64,000 nt of DNA, taken from the NCBI RefSeq assembly GCF_902167145.1, contig NW_023367201.1:62001-126000 (forward strand). Reading direction: 5' to 3'. Position 1 is the first letter of the stretch, and the number at the start of each line of letters is the position of its first letter. The position numbers were made by a program, and so were the translations under genes. Shown piece after piece: positions 12,601-25,099 of the stretch. The stretch is from Zea mays. Taxonomy: Eukaryota > Streptophyta > Magnoliopsida > Poales > Poaceae. The notes beneath the pieces are model-generated. The model had not been told where the DNA came from and did not search any database. It saw only the letters and a program-made list of their open reading frames with translations.

Positions 12601-15600
12601 AGATCACATTCTTGAATTTCTGGTGGAGACCTTTTCTTGGTCCAAAATCCGTAGGTGTTAGCCTCTAGTATTATTGAAAATGGTCGCTCATGGCTATTTT
12701 CAAGGTCGCTCATGGCTATTTTCATAAAAAATGGGGGTTGTGTGGCCGTTTATCATCGACTAGAGGCTCATACACCTCACCCCACATATGTTTCCTTGCC
12801 ATAGATTACATTCTTGGATTTCTGGTGGAAACCATTTCTTGGTTAAAAACTCGTACGTGTTAGCCTTCGGTATTATTAAAAATGGTCATTCGTGGCTATT
12901 TTCGGCAAAATGGGGGTTGTGTGGCCATTGATCGTCGACCAGAGGCTCATACACCTCACCCCACATATGTTTCCTTGTCGTAGATCACATTCTTGGATTT
13001 TTGGTGGAGACCATTTCTTGGTCAAAAATCCGTAGGTGTTAGCCTTCGATATTATTGAAAATGGTCATTCATGGCTATTTTCGGCAAAATGGGGGTTGTG
13101 TGGCCATTGATCGTCGACCAGAGGCTCATACACCTCACCCCACATATGTTTCCTTGTCGTAGATCACATTCTTGGATTTCTGGTGGAGACCATTTCTTGG
13201 TCAAAAATCCGTAGGTGTTAGCCTTCGATATTATTGAAAATGGTCGTTCATGGCTATTTTCGACAAAAATGGGGGTTGCGTGGCCAATGATCATCGACCA
13301 GAGGCTCATACACCTCACCCCACATATGTTTCCTTGCCATAGATCACATTCTTGGATTTCTGGTGGAGACCATTTCTTGGTCAAAAATCCGTAGGTGTTA
13401 GCCTTCGGTATTATTGAAAATGGTCGTTCATGGCTATTTTCGACAAAAATGGGGGTTGTGTGGCCATTGATCATCGACCAGATGCTCATACACCTCACCC
13501 CACATATGTTTCCTTGCCATAGATCACATTCTTGGATTTCTGGTGGAGACCATTTCTTGGTCAAAAATCCGTAGGTGTTAGCCTTCGGTATTATTGAAAA
13601 TGGTCGTTCATGGCTATTTTCTGCAAAATGGGGGTTGTGTGGCCATTGATCGTCGACCAGAGGCTCATACACCTCACCCCACATATGTTTCCTTGTCGTA
13701 GATCACATTCTTGGATTTCTGGTGGAGACCATTTCTTGGTCAAAAATCCGTAGGTGTTAGCCTTCGATATTATTGAAAATGGTCGTTCATGGCTATTTTC
13801 GACAAAAATGGGGGTTGTGTGGCTAATGATCATCGACCAGAGGCTCATACACCTCACCCCACATATGTTTCCTTGCCATAGATCACATTCTTGGATTTTT
13901 GGTGGAGACCATTTCTTGGTCAAAAATCCGTAGGTGTTAGCCTTCGGTATTATTGAAAATGGTCGTTCATGGCTATTTTCGACAAAAATGGGGGTTGTGT
14001 GGCCATTGATCATCGACCAGACGCTCATACACCTCACCCCACATATGTTTCCTTGCCATAGATCACATTCTTGGATTTCTGGTGGAGACCATTTCTTGGT
14101 CTAAAATCCGTAGGTGTTAGCCTCTAGTATTATTGAAAATGGTCGCTCATGGCTATTTTCAAGGTCGCTCATGGCTATTTTCATAAAAATGGGGGTTGTG
14201 TGGCCATTTATCATCGACTAGAGGCTCATAAACCTCACCCCACATATGTTTCCTTGCCATAGATCACATTCTTGGATTTCTGGTGGAGACCATTTCTTGG
14301 TCAAAAATCCGTAGGTGTTAGCCTTCGGTATTATTGTAAATGATCGTTCATGGCTATTTTCGACAAAAATGGGGGTTGTGTGGCCATTTATCATCGACCA
14401 GAGGCTCGTCCACCTCACCCCCATATGTTTCCTTGCAATAGATCACATTCTAGGATTTCTGGTGGAGACCATTTCTTGGTCTAAAATCCGTAGGTGTCAG
14501 CCTCTAGTATTATTGAAAATGGTCGCTCATGGCTATTTTCAAGGTTGCTCATGGCTATTTTCATAAAAAATGGGGGTTGTGTGGCCATTTATCATCGACT
14601 AGAGGCTCATAGACCTCACCCCACATATGTTTCCTTGCCATAGATTACATTCTTGGATTTCTGGTGGAAACCATTTCTTGGTTAAAAACTCGTACGTGTT
14701 AGCCTTCGGTATTATTGAAAATGGTCATTCATGGCTATTTTCGGCAAAATGGGGGTTGTGTGGCCATTGATCGTCGACCAGAGGCTCATACACCTCACCC
14801 CACATATGTTTCCTTGTCGTAGATCACATTCTTGGATTTCTGGTGGAGACCATTTCTTGGTCAAAAATCCGTAGGTGTTAGCCTTCGGTATTATTGAAAA
14901 TGGTCGTTCATGGCTATTTTCGACAAAATGGGGGTTGTGTGGCAATTGATCATCGACCAGAGGCTCATACACCTCACCCCACATATGTTTCCTTGCCATA
15001 GATCACATTCTTGGATTTCTGGTGGAGACCATTTCTTGGTCAAAATCCGTACGTGTTAGCCTTTGGTATTTTTGAAAATGGTCATTCATGGCTATTTTCG
15101 ACAAAAATGGGGGTTGTGTGGCCATTGATCATCGACTAGAGGCTCATACACCTCACCCCACATATGTTTCCTTGCCATAGATCACATTCTTGGATTTCTG
15201 GTGGAGACCATTTCTTGGTCAAAAATCCGTAGGTGTTAGCCTTCGGTATTATTGTAAATGGTCATTCATGGCTATTTTCGACAAAAATGGGGGTTGTGTG
15301 GCCATTGATCATCGACCAGAGGCTCATACACCTCACCCCACATATGTTTCCTTGCCATAGATCACATTCTTGGATTTCTGGTGGAGACCATTTCTTGGTC
15401 AAAAATCCGTAGGTCTTAGCCTCTAGTATTATTGAAAATGGTCTCTCATGGCTATTTTCATAAAAAATGGGGGTTGTGTGGCCATTTATCATCGACTAGA
15501 GGCTCATAAATCTCACCCCTCATATGTTTCCTTGCCATAGATCACATTCTTGGATTTTTGGTGGAGACCATTTCTTGGTCAAAAACTCGTACGTGTTAGC

Positions 15601-18600
15601 CTTCGGTATTATTGAAAATGGTCATTCATGGCTATTTTCGGCAAAATGGGGGTTCTGTGGCCATTGATCATCGACCAGAGGCTCGTACACCTCACCCCAC
15701 ATATGTTTCCTTGCCATAGATCACATTCTTGGATTTCTGGTGGAGACCATTTCTTGGGCAAAAATCCGAATGTGTTAGCCTTTGGTATTTTTGAAAATGG
15801 TCATTCATGGCTATTTTCGACAAAAATGGGGGTTGTGTGGCCATTGATCTTCGACCAGAGGCTCATACACCTCACTACACATATGTTTCCTTGCCATAGA
15901 TCACATTCTTGGATTTATGGTGGAGACCATTTCTTGGTCAAAAATCCGTAGGTGTTAGCCTTCAGTGTCATTGAAAATGGTCGTTCATGGCTATTTTCGA
16001 CAAAAATTAGGGTTGTGTGGCCATTGATCGTCGACCAGAGGCTCATACACCTCACCCCACATATGTTTCCTTGCCATAGATCACATTCTTGGATTTCTGG
16101 TGGAGACCATTTCTTGGTCAAAAATCCGAAGGTGTTAGCCTTCGATATTATTGAAAATGGTCATTCATGGCTATTTTCGGCAAAATGGGGGTTGTGTGGC
16201 CATTGATCGTCGACCAGAGGCTCATACACCTCACCCCACATATGTTTCCTTGCCATAGATCACATTCTTGGATTTCTGGTGGAAACCATTTCTTGGTCTA
16301 AAATCCGTAGGTGTTAGCCTCTAGTATTATTGAAAATGGTCGCTCATGGCTATTTTCAAGGTCGCTCATGGCTATTTTCATAAAAAATGGGGGTTGTGTG
16401 GCCATTGATCATTGACCAGAGGCTCGTAAACCTCACCCCGACCATTTCTTGGTCAAAAATCCGTAGGTGTTAGCCTTTGGTATTATTGAAAATGGTCGTT
16501 CATGGCTATTTTCGACAAAAATGGGGGTTGTGTGGCCATTGATCGTCGACCAGACGCTCATACACCTCACCCCACATATGTTTCCTTGTCGTAGATCACA
16601 TTCTTGGATTTCTGGTGGAGACCATTTCTTGGTTAAAAATCCGTAGGTCTTAGCCTCTAGTATTATTGAAAATGGTCGCTCATGGCTATTTTCATAAAAA
16701 ATGGGGGCTGTGTGGCCATTGATCATCGACCAGAGGCTCATACACCTCACCCCACATATGTTTCCTTGCCATAGATTACATTCTTGGATTTCTGGTGGAA
16801 ACCATTTCTTGGTTAAAAACTCGTACGTGTTAGCCTTCGGTATTATTGAAAATGGTCATTCATGGCTATTTTCGACAAAAATGGGGGTTGTGTGGCCATT
16901 GATCATCGACCAGAGGCTCGTACACCTCACCCCACATATGTTTCCTTGCCATAGATCACATTCTTGGATTTCTGGTGGAGACCATTTCTTGGTCAAAAAT
17001 CCGTACGTGTTAGCCTTTGGTATTTTTGAAAATGGTCATTCATGGCTATTTTCGACAAAAATGGAGGTTGTGTGGCCATTGATCATCGACTAGAGGCTCA
17101 TACACCTCACCCCACATATGTTTCCTTGCCATAGATCACATTCTTGGATTTCTGGTGGAGACCATTTCTTGGTCAAAAATCTGTAGGTGTTAGCCTTCGG
17201 TATTATTGAAAATGGTCGTTCATGGCTATTTTCGACAAAAATGGGGGTTGTGTGGCCATTGATCATCGACCAGACGCTCATACACCTCACCCCACATGTG
17301 TTTCCTTGCCATAGATCACATTCTTGGATTTCTGGTGGAGACCTTTTCTTGGTCCAAAATCCGTAGGTGTTAGCCTCTAGTATTATTGAAAATGGTCGCT
17401 CATGGCTATTTTCAAGGTCGCTCATGGCTATTTTCATAAAAAATGGGGGTTGTGTGGCCATTTATCATCGACTAGAGGCTCATACACCTCACCCCACATA
17501 TGTTTCCTTGCCATAGATTACATTCTTGGATTTCTGGTGGAAACCATTTCTTGGTTAAAAACTCGTACGTGTTAGCCTTCGGTATTATTGAAAATGGTCA
17601 TTCATGGCTATTTTCGGCAAAATGGGGGTTGTGTGGCCATTGATCGTCGACCAGAGGCTCATACACCTCACCCCACATATGTTTCCTTGTCGTAGATCAC
17701 ATTCTTGGATTTCTGGTGGAGACCATTTCTTGGTCAAAAATCCGTAGGTGTTAGCCTTCGATATTATTGAAAATGGTCATTCATGGCTATTTTCGGCAAA
17801 ATGGGGGTTGTGTGACCATTGATCATCGACCAGAGGCTCATACACCTCACCCCACATATGTTTCCTTGTCGTAGATCACATTCTTGGATTTCTGGTGGAG
17901 ACCATTTCTTGGTCAAAAATCCGTAGGTGTTAGCCTTCGATATTATTGAAAATGGTCGTTCATGGCTATTTTCGACAAAAATGGGGGTTGCGTGGCCAAT
18001 GATCATCGACCAGAGGCTCATACACCTCACCCCACATATGTTTCCTTGCCATAGATCACATTCTTGGATTTCTGGTGGAGACCATTTCTTGGTCAAAAAT
18101 CCGTAGGTGTTAGCCTTCGGTATTATTGAAAATGGTCGTTCATGGCTATTTTCGACAAAAATGGGGGTTGTGTGGCCATTGATCATCGACCAGATGCTCA
18201 TACACCTCACCCCACATATGTTTCCTTGCCATAGATCACATTCTTGGATTTCTGGTGGAGACCATTTCTTGGTCAAAAATCCGTAGGTGTTAGCCTTCGG
18301 TATTATTGAAAATGGTCGTTCATGGCTATTTTCGGCAAAATGGGGGTTGTGTGGCCATTGATCGTCGACCAGAGGCTCATACACCTCACCCCACATATGT
18401 TTCCTTGTCGTAGATCACATTCTTGGATTTCTGGTGGAGACCATTTCTTGGTCAAAAATCCGTAGGTGTTAGCCTTCGATATTATTGAAAATGGTCGTTC
18501 ATGGCTATTTTCGACAAAAATGGGGGTTGTGTGGCCAATGATCATCGACCAGAGGCTCATACACCTCACCCCACATATGTTTCCTTGCCATAGATCACAT

Positions 18601-21600
18601 TCTTGGATTTCTGGTGGAGACCATTTCTTGGTCAAAAATCCGTAGGTGTTAGCCTTCGGTATTATTGAAAATGGTCGTTCATGGCTATTTTCGACAAAAA
18701 TGGGGGTTGTGTGGCCATTGATCATCGACCAGACGCTCATACACCTCACCCCACATATGTTTCCTTGCCATAGATCACATTCTTGGATTTCTGGTGGAGA
18801 CCATTTCTTGGTCTAAAATCCGTAGGTGTTAGCCTCTAGTATTATTGAAAATGGTCGCTCATGGCTATTTTCAAGGTCGCTCATGGCTATTTTCATAAAA
18901 AATGGGGGTTGTGTGGCCATTTATCATCGACTATAGGCTCATAAACCTCACCCCACATATGTTTCCTTGCCATAGATCACATTCTTGGATTTCTGGTGGA
19001 GACCATTTCTTGGTCAAAAATCCGTAGGTGTTAGCCTTCGGTATTATTGTAAATGATCGTTCATGGCTATTTTCGACAAAAATGGGGGTTGTGTGGCCAT
19101 TGATCATCGACCAGAGGCTCGTCCACCTCACCCCCCATATGTTTCCTTGCAATAGATCACATTCTAGGATTTCTGGTGGAGACCATTTCTTGGTCTAAAA
19201 TCCGTAGGTGTCAGCCTCTAGTATTATTGAAAATGGTCGCTCATGGCTATTTTCAAGGTTGCTCATGGCTATTTTCATAAAAAATGGGGGTTGTGTGGCC
19301 ATTTATCATCGACTAGAGGCTCATAGACCTCACCCCACATATGTTTCCTTGCCATAGATTACATTCTTGGATTTCTGGTGGAAACCATTTCTTGGTTAAA
19401 AACTCGTACGTGTTAGCCTTCGGTATTATTGAAAATGGTCATTCATGGCTATTTTCGGCAAAATGGGGGTTGTGTGGCCATTGATCGTCGACCAGAGGCT
19501 CATACACCTCACCCCACATATGTTTCCTTGTCGTAGATCACATTCTTGGATTTCTGGTGGAGACCATTTCTTGGTCAAAAATCCATAGGTGTTAGCCTTC
19601 GGTATTATTAAAAATGGTCGTTCATGGCTATTTTCGACAAAATGGGGGTTGTGTGGCAATTGATCATCGACCAGAGGCTCATACACCTCACCCCACATAT
19701 GTTTCCTTGCCATAGATCACATTCTTGGATTTCTGGTGGAGACCATTTCTTGGTCAAAAATCCGTACGTGTTAGCCTTTGGTATTTTTGAAAATGGTCAT
19801 TCATGGCTATTTTCGACAAAAATGGGGGTTGTGTGGCCATTGATCATCGACTAGAGGCTCATACACCTCACCCCACATATGTTTCCTTGCCATAGATCAC
19901 ATTCTTGGATTTCTGGTGGAGACCATTTCTTGGTCAAAAATCCGTAGGTGTTAGCCTTCGGTATTATTGTAAATGGTCATTCATGGCTATTTTCGACAAA
20001 AATGGGGGTTGTGTGGCCATTGATCATCGACCAGAGGCTCATACACCTCACCCCACATATGTTTCCTTGCCATAGATCACATTCTTGGATTTCTGGTGGA
20101 GACCATTTCTTGGTCAAAAATCCGTAGGTCTTAGCCTCTAGTATTATTGAAAATGGTCTCTCATGGCTATTTTCATAAAAATTGGGGGTTGTGTGGCCAT
20201 TGATCATCGACCAGAGGCTCGTACACCTCACCCCACATATGTTTCCTTGCCATAGATCACATTCTTGGATTTCTGGTGGAGACCATTTCTTGGTCAAAAA
20301 TCCGTAGGTGTTAGCCTTCGATATTATTGAAAATGGTCGTTCATGGCTATTTTCGACAAAAATGGGGGTTGTGTGGCCATTGATCATCGACCAGAGGCTC
20401 ATACACCTCACCCCACATATGTTTCCTTGCCATAGATCACATTCTTGGATTTCTGGTGGGGACCATTTCTTGGTCAAAAATCCGTAGGTCTTAGCCTCTA
20501 ATATTATTGAAAATGGTCGCTCATGGCTATTTTCATAAAAAAATGGGGGTTGTGTGGCCATTTATCATCGACTAGAGGCTCATAAATCTCACCCCACATA
20601 TGTTTCCTTGCCATAGATCACATTCTTGGATTTCTGGTGGAGACCATTTCTTGGTCAAAAATCCGTAGGTGTTAGCCTTCGGTATTATTGAAAATGGTCG
20701 TTCATGGCTATTTTCGACAAAAATGGGGGTTGTGTGGCCATTGATCATCGACCAGACGCTCATACACCTCACCCCACATATGTTTCCTTGCCATAGATCA
20801 CATTCTTGGATTTCTGGTGGAGACCATTTCTTGGTCTAAAATCCGTAGGTGTTAGCCTCTAGTATTATTGAAAATGGTCGCTCATGGCTATTTTCAAGGT
20901 CGCTCATGGCTATTTTCATAAAAATGGGGGTTGTGTGGCCATTTATCATCGACTAGAGGCTCATAAACCTCACCCCACATATGTTTCCTTGCCATAGATT
21001 ACATTCTTGGATTTCTGGTGGAAACCATTTCTTGGTTAAAAACTCGTACGTGTTAGCCTTCGGTATTATTGAAAATGGTCATTCATGGCTATTTTCGGCA
21101 AAATGGGGGTTGTGTGGCCATTGATCGTCGACCAGAGGCTCATACACCTCACCCCACATATGTTTCCTTGTCGTAGATCACATTCTTGGATTTCTGGTGG
21201 AGACCATTTCTTGGTCAAAAATCCGTAGGTGTTAGCCTTCGATATTATTGAAAATGGTCGTTCATGGCTATTTTCGACAAAAATGGGGGTTGTGTGGCCA
21301 TTGATCATCGACCATAGGCTCATACACGTCACCCCACATATGTTTCCTTGCCATAGATCACATTCTTGGATTTCTGGTGGAGACCATTTCTTGGTCAAAA
21401 ATCTGTAGGTGTTAGCCTTCGGTATTATTGTAAATGGTCATTCATGGCTATTTTCGACAAAAATGGGGGTTGTGTGGCCATTGATCATCGACGAGAGGCT
21501 CATACACCTCACCCCACATATGTTTCCTTGCCATAGATCACATTCTTGGATTTCTGGTGGAGACCATTTCTTGGTCAAAAATCCGTAGGTCTTAGCCTCT

Positions 21601-21674
21601 AGTATTATTGAAAATGGTCGCTCATGGCTATTTTCATAAAAAATGGAGGTTGTGTGGCCATTGATCATCGACCA
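9604..21674 (-). repeat. knob180 satellite array, reverse block B
   Basis: The same monomer is read here as its reverse complement (for example GTTAGCCTTCG, then CATATGTTTCCTTGCC). The block starts in mid-monomer at 9604 and ends in mid-monomer at 21674, so both ends are rearrangement junctions. Its interior from about 10.7 to 20.2 kb is two tandem copies of a ~4.71-kb multi-monomer unit. The same unit occurs inverted, that is forward, at the left edge of the window. Copies of the 46-bp-deletion monomer at 11727/11728 and 16439/16440 confirm the alignment. Confidence 0.95.
10700..20210 (-). repeat. tandem block duplication, period about 4.71 kb
   Basis: Two head-to-tail copies of a ~26-monomer unit lie in reverse orientation. 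Landmarks recur at an offset of 4712-4715 bp: the CTCACCCCTCATATG variant (10801 and 15513), the 46-bp-deletion monomer (11727/11728 and 16439/16440), and the CAGATGCTC monomer (13480 and 18192). Small offset drift (4712 to 4715) reflects single-base indels, such as GTCAAAATCCG near 15040. Copy ends are approximate. Confidence 0.82.
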
Positions 21675-21681
21675 AGCCATG
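21668..21681. other. orientation switch junction 2 (reverse to forward)
   Basis: Reverse-strand sequence ends in GATCATCGACCA at 21674 and forward sequence AGCCATGAACG starts at 21675. The join is blunt. The break lies directly beside the TGATCA-centred dyad of the monomer. Confidence 0.9.
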
Positions 21682-24600
21682 AACGACCATTTTCAAAAAT
21701 ACCAAAGGCTAACACGTACGGATTTTTGACCAAGAAATGGTCTCCACCAGAAATCCAAGAATGTGATCTATGGCAAGGAAACATATGTGGGGTGAGGTTT
21801 ATGAACCTCTAATCGATGAAAATGGCCACACAACCCCCATTTTTTATGAAAATAGCCATGAGCGACCTTGAAAATAGCCATGAGCGACCATTTTCAATAA
21901 TACTAGAGGCTAACACCTACGGATTTTAGACCAAGAAATGGTCTCCACCAGAAATCCAAGAATGTGATCTATGGCAAGGAAACATATGTGGGGTGAGGTG
22001 TATGAGCGTCTGGTCGATGATCAATGGCCACACAACCCCCATTTTTGTCGAAAATAGCCATGAACGACCATTTTCAATAATACCGAAGGCTAACACCTAC
22101 AGATTTTTGACCAAGAAATGGTCTCCACCAGAAATCCAAGAATGTGATCTATGGCGAGGAAACATATGTGGGGTGAGGTGTATGAGCCTCTGGTCGATGA
22201 TCAATGGCCACACAACCCCCATTTTTGTCGAAAATAGCCATGAACGACCATTTTCAATAATATCGAAGGCTAACACCTACGGATTTTTGACCAAGAAATG
22301 GTCTCCACCAAAAATCCAAGAATGTGATCTACGACAAGGAAACATATGTGGGGTGAGGTGTATGAGCCTCTAGTCGACGATCAATGGCCACAGAACCCCC
22401 ATTTTGCCGAAAATAGCCATGAGCGACCATTTTCAATAATATTAGAGGCTAAGACCTACGGATTTTTGACCAAGAAATGGTCTCCACCAGAAATCCAAGA
22501 ATGTGATCTATGGCGAGGAAACATATGTGGGGTGAGGTGTATGAGCCTCTGGTCGATGATCAATGGCCACACAACCCCCATTTTTGTCGAAAATAGCCAT
22601 GAACGACCATTTTCAATAATACCGAAGGCTAACACCTACGGATTTTTGACCAAGAAATGGTCTCCACCAGAAATCCAAGAATGTGATCTATGGCAAGGAA
22701 ACATATGTGGGGTGAGGTGTACGAGCCTCTGGTCGATGATCAATGGCCACAGAACCCCCATTTTGCCGAAAATAGCCATGAACGACCATTTTCAATAATA
22801 CCGAAGGCTAACACCTACGGATTTTTGACCAAGAAATGGTCTCCACCAGAAATCCAAGAATGTGATCTATGGCAAGGAAACATATGTGGGGTGAGGTGTA
22901 CGAGCCTCTGGTCGATGATCAATGGCCACAGAACCCCCATTTTGCCGAAAATAGCCATGAACGACCATTTTCAATAATACCGAAGGCTAACACGTACGAG
23001 TTTTTGACCAAGAAATGGTCTCCACCAGAAATCCAAGAATGTGATCTATGGCAAGGAAACATATGTGGGGTGAGGTGTATGAGCCTCTGGTCGATGATCA
23101 ATGGCCACACAACCCCCATTTTTGTCGAAAATAGCCATGAACGACCATTTTCAATAATATCGAAGGCTAACACCTACAGTTTTTTGACCAAGAAATGGTC
23201 TCCACCAGAAATCCAAGAATGTGATCTATGACAAGGAAACATATGTGGGGTGAGGTGTATGAGCCTCTGGTCGATGATCAATGGCCACACAACCCCCATT
23301 TTGCCGAAAATAGCCATGAATGACCATTTTCAATAATACCGAAGGCTAACACGTACGCGTTTTTAACCAAGAAATGGTTTCCACCAGAAATCCAAGAATG
23401 TAATCTATGCCAAGGAAACATATGTGGGGTGAGGTTTATGAGCCTCTAGTCGATGATAAATGGCCACACAACCCCCATTTTTTATGAAAATAGCCATGAG
23501 CGACCTTGAAAATAGCCATGAGCGACCATTTTCAATAATACTAGAGGCTAACACCTACGGATTTTAGACCAAGAAATGGTCTCCACCAGAAATCCAAGAA
23601 TGTGATCTATGGCAAGGAAACAAATGTGGGGTGAGGTGTATGAGCGTCTGGTCGATGATCAATGGCCACACAACCCCCATTTTTGTCGAAAATAGCCATG
23701 AACGACCATTTTCAATAATACCGAAGGCTAACACCTACGGATTTTTGACCAAGAAATGGTCTCCACCAGAAATCCAAGCATGTGATCTATGGCAAGGAAA
23801 CATATGTGGGGTGAGGTGTATGAGCCTCTAGTCGATGATCAATGGCCACACAACCCCCATTTTTGTCGAAAATAGCCATGAATGACCATTTTCAAAAATA
23901 CCAAAGGCTAACACGTATGGATTTTTGACCAAGAAATGGTCTCCACCAGGAATCCAAGAATGTGATCTATGGCAAGGAAACATATGTGGGGTGAGGTGTA
24001 TGATCCTCTGGTCGATGATCAATGGCCACACAACCCCCATTTTGCCGAAAATAGCCATGAACGACCATTTTCAATAATACCGAAGGCTAACACGTACGAG
24101 TTTTTAACCAAGAAATGGTCTCCACCAGAAATCCAAGAATGTGATCTATGGCAAGGAAACATATGTGGGCTGAGGTTTATGAGCCTCTAGGTGATGATAA
24201 ATGGCCACACAACCCCCATTTTTTATGAAAATAGCCATGAGCGACCATTTTCAATAATACTAGAGGCTAAGACCTACGGATTTTAGACCAAGAAATGGTC
24301 TCCACCAGAAATCCAAGAATATGATCTATGGCAAGGAAACATATGTGGGGTGAGGTGTATGAGCATCTGGTCGATGATCAATGACCACACACCCCCATTT
24401 TTGTCGAAAATAGCCATGAACGACCATTTTCAATAATACCGAAGGCTAACACCTACGGATTTTTGACCAAGAAATGGTCTCCACCAGAAATCCAAGAATG
24501 TGATCTATGGCAAGGAAACATATGTGGGGTGAGGTGTATGAGCCTCTAGTCGATGATCAATGGCCACACAACCCCCATTTTTGTCGAAAATAGCCATGAA

Positions 24601-25099
24601 CGACCATTTTCAATAATACCGAAGGCTAACACCTACGGATTTTTGACCAAGAAATGGTCTCCACCAAAAATCCAAGAATGTGATCTATGGCAAGGAAACA
24701 TATGTGGGGTTAGGTGTATGAGCCTCTGGTCGATGATCAATGGCCACACAACCCCCATTTTGCCGAAAATAGCCATGAATGACCATTTTCAATAATACCG
24801 AAGGCTAACACGTACGAGTTTTTAACCAAGAAATGGTTTCCACCAGAAATCCAAGAATGTAATCTATGGCAAGGAAACATATGTGGGGTGAGGTTTATGA
24901 GCCTCTAGTCGATGATAAATGGCCACACAACCCCCATTTTTTATGAAAATAGCCATGAGCGACCTTGAAAATAGCCATGAGCGACCATTTTCAATAATAC
25001 TAGAGGCTAACACCTACGGATTTTAGACCAAGAAATGGTCTCCACCAGAAATCCAAGAATGTGATCTATGGCAAGGAAACATATGTGGGGTGAGGTGTA

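Noticed and set aside
13052..13684. 210-codon reverse-strand open frame
   Set aside because: This is also satellite translation, spanning 3.5 monomers, with no initiation context or domain.
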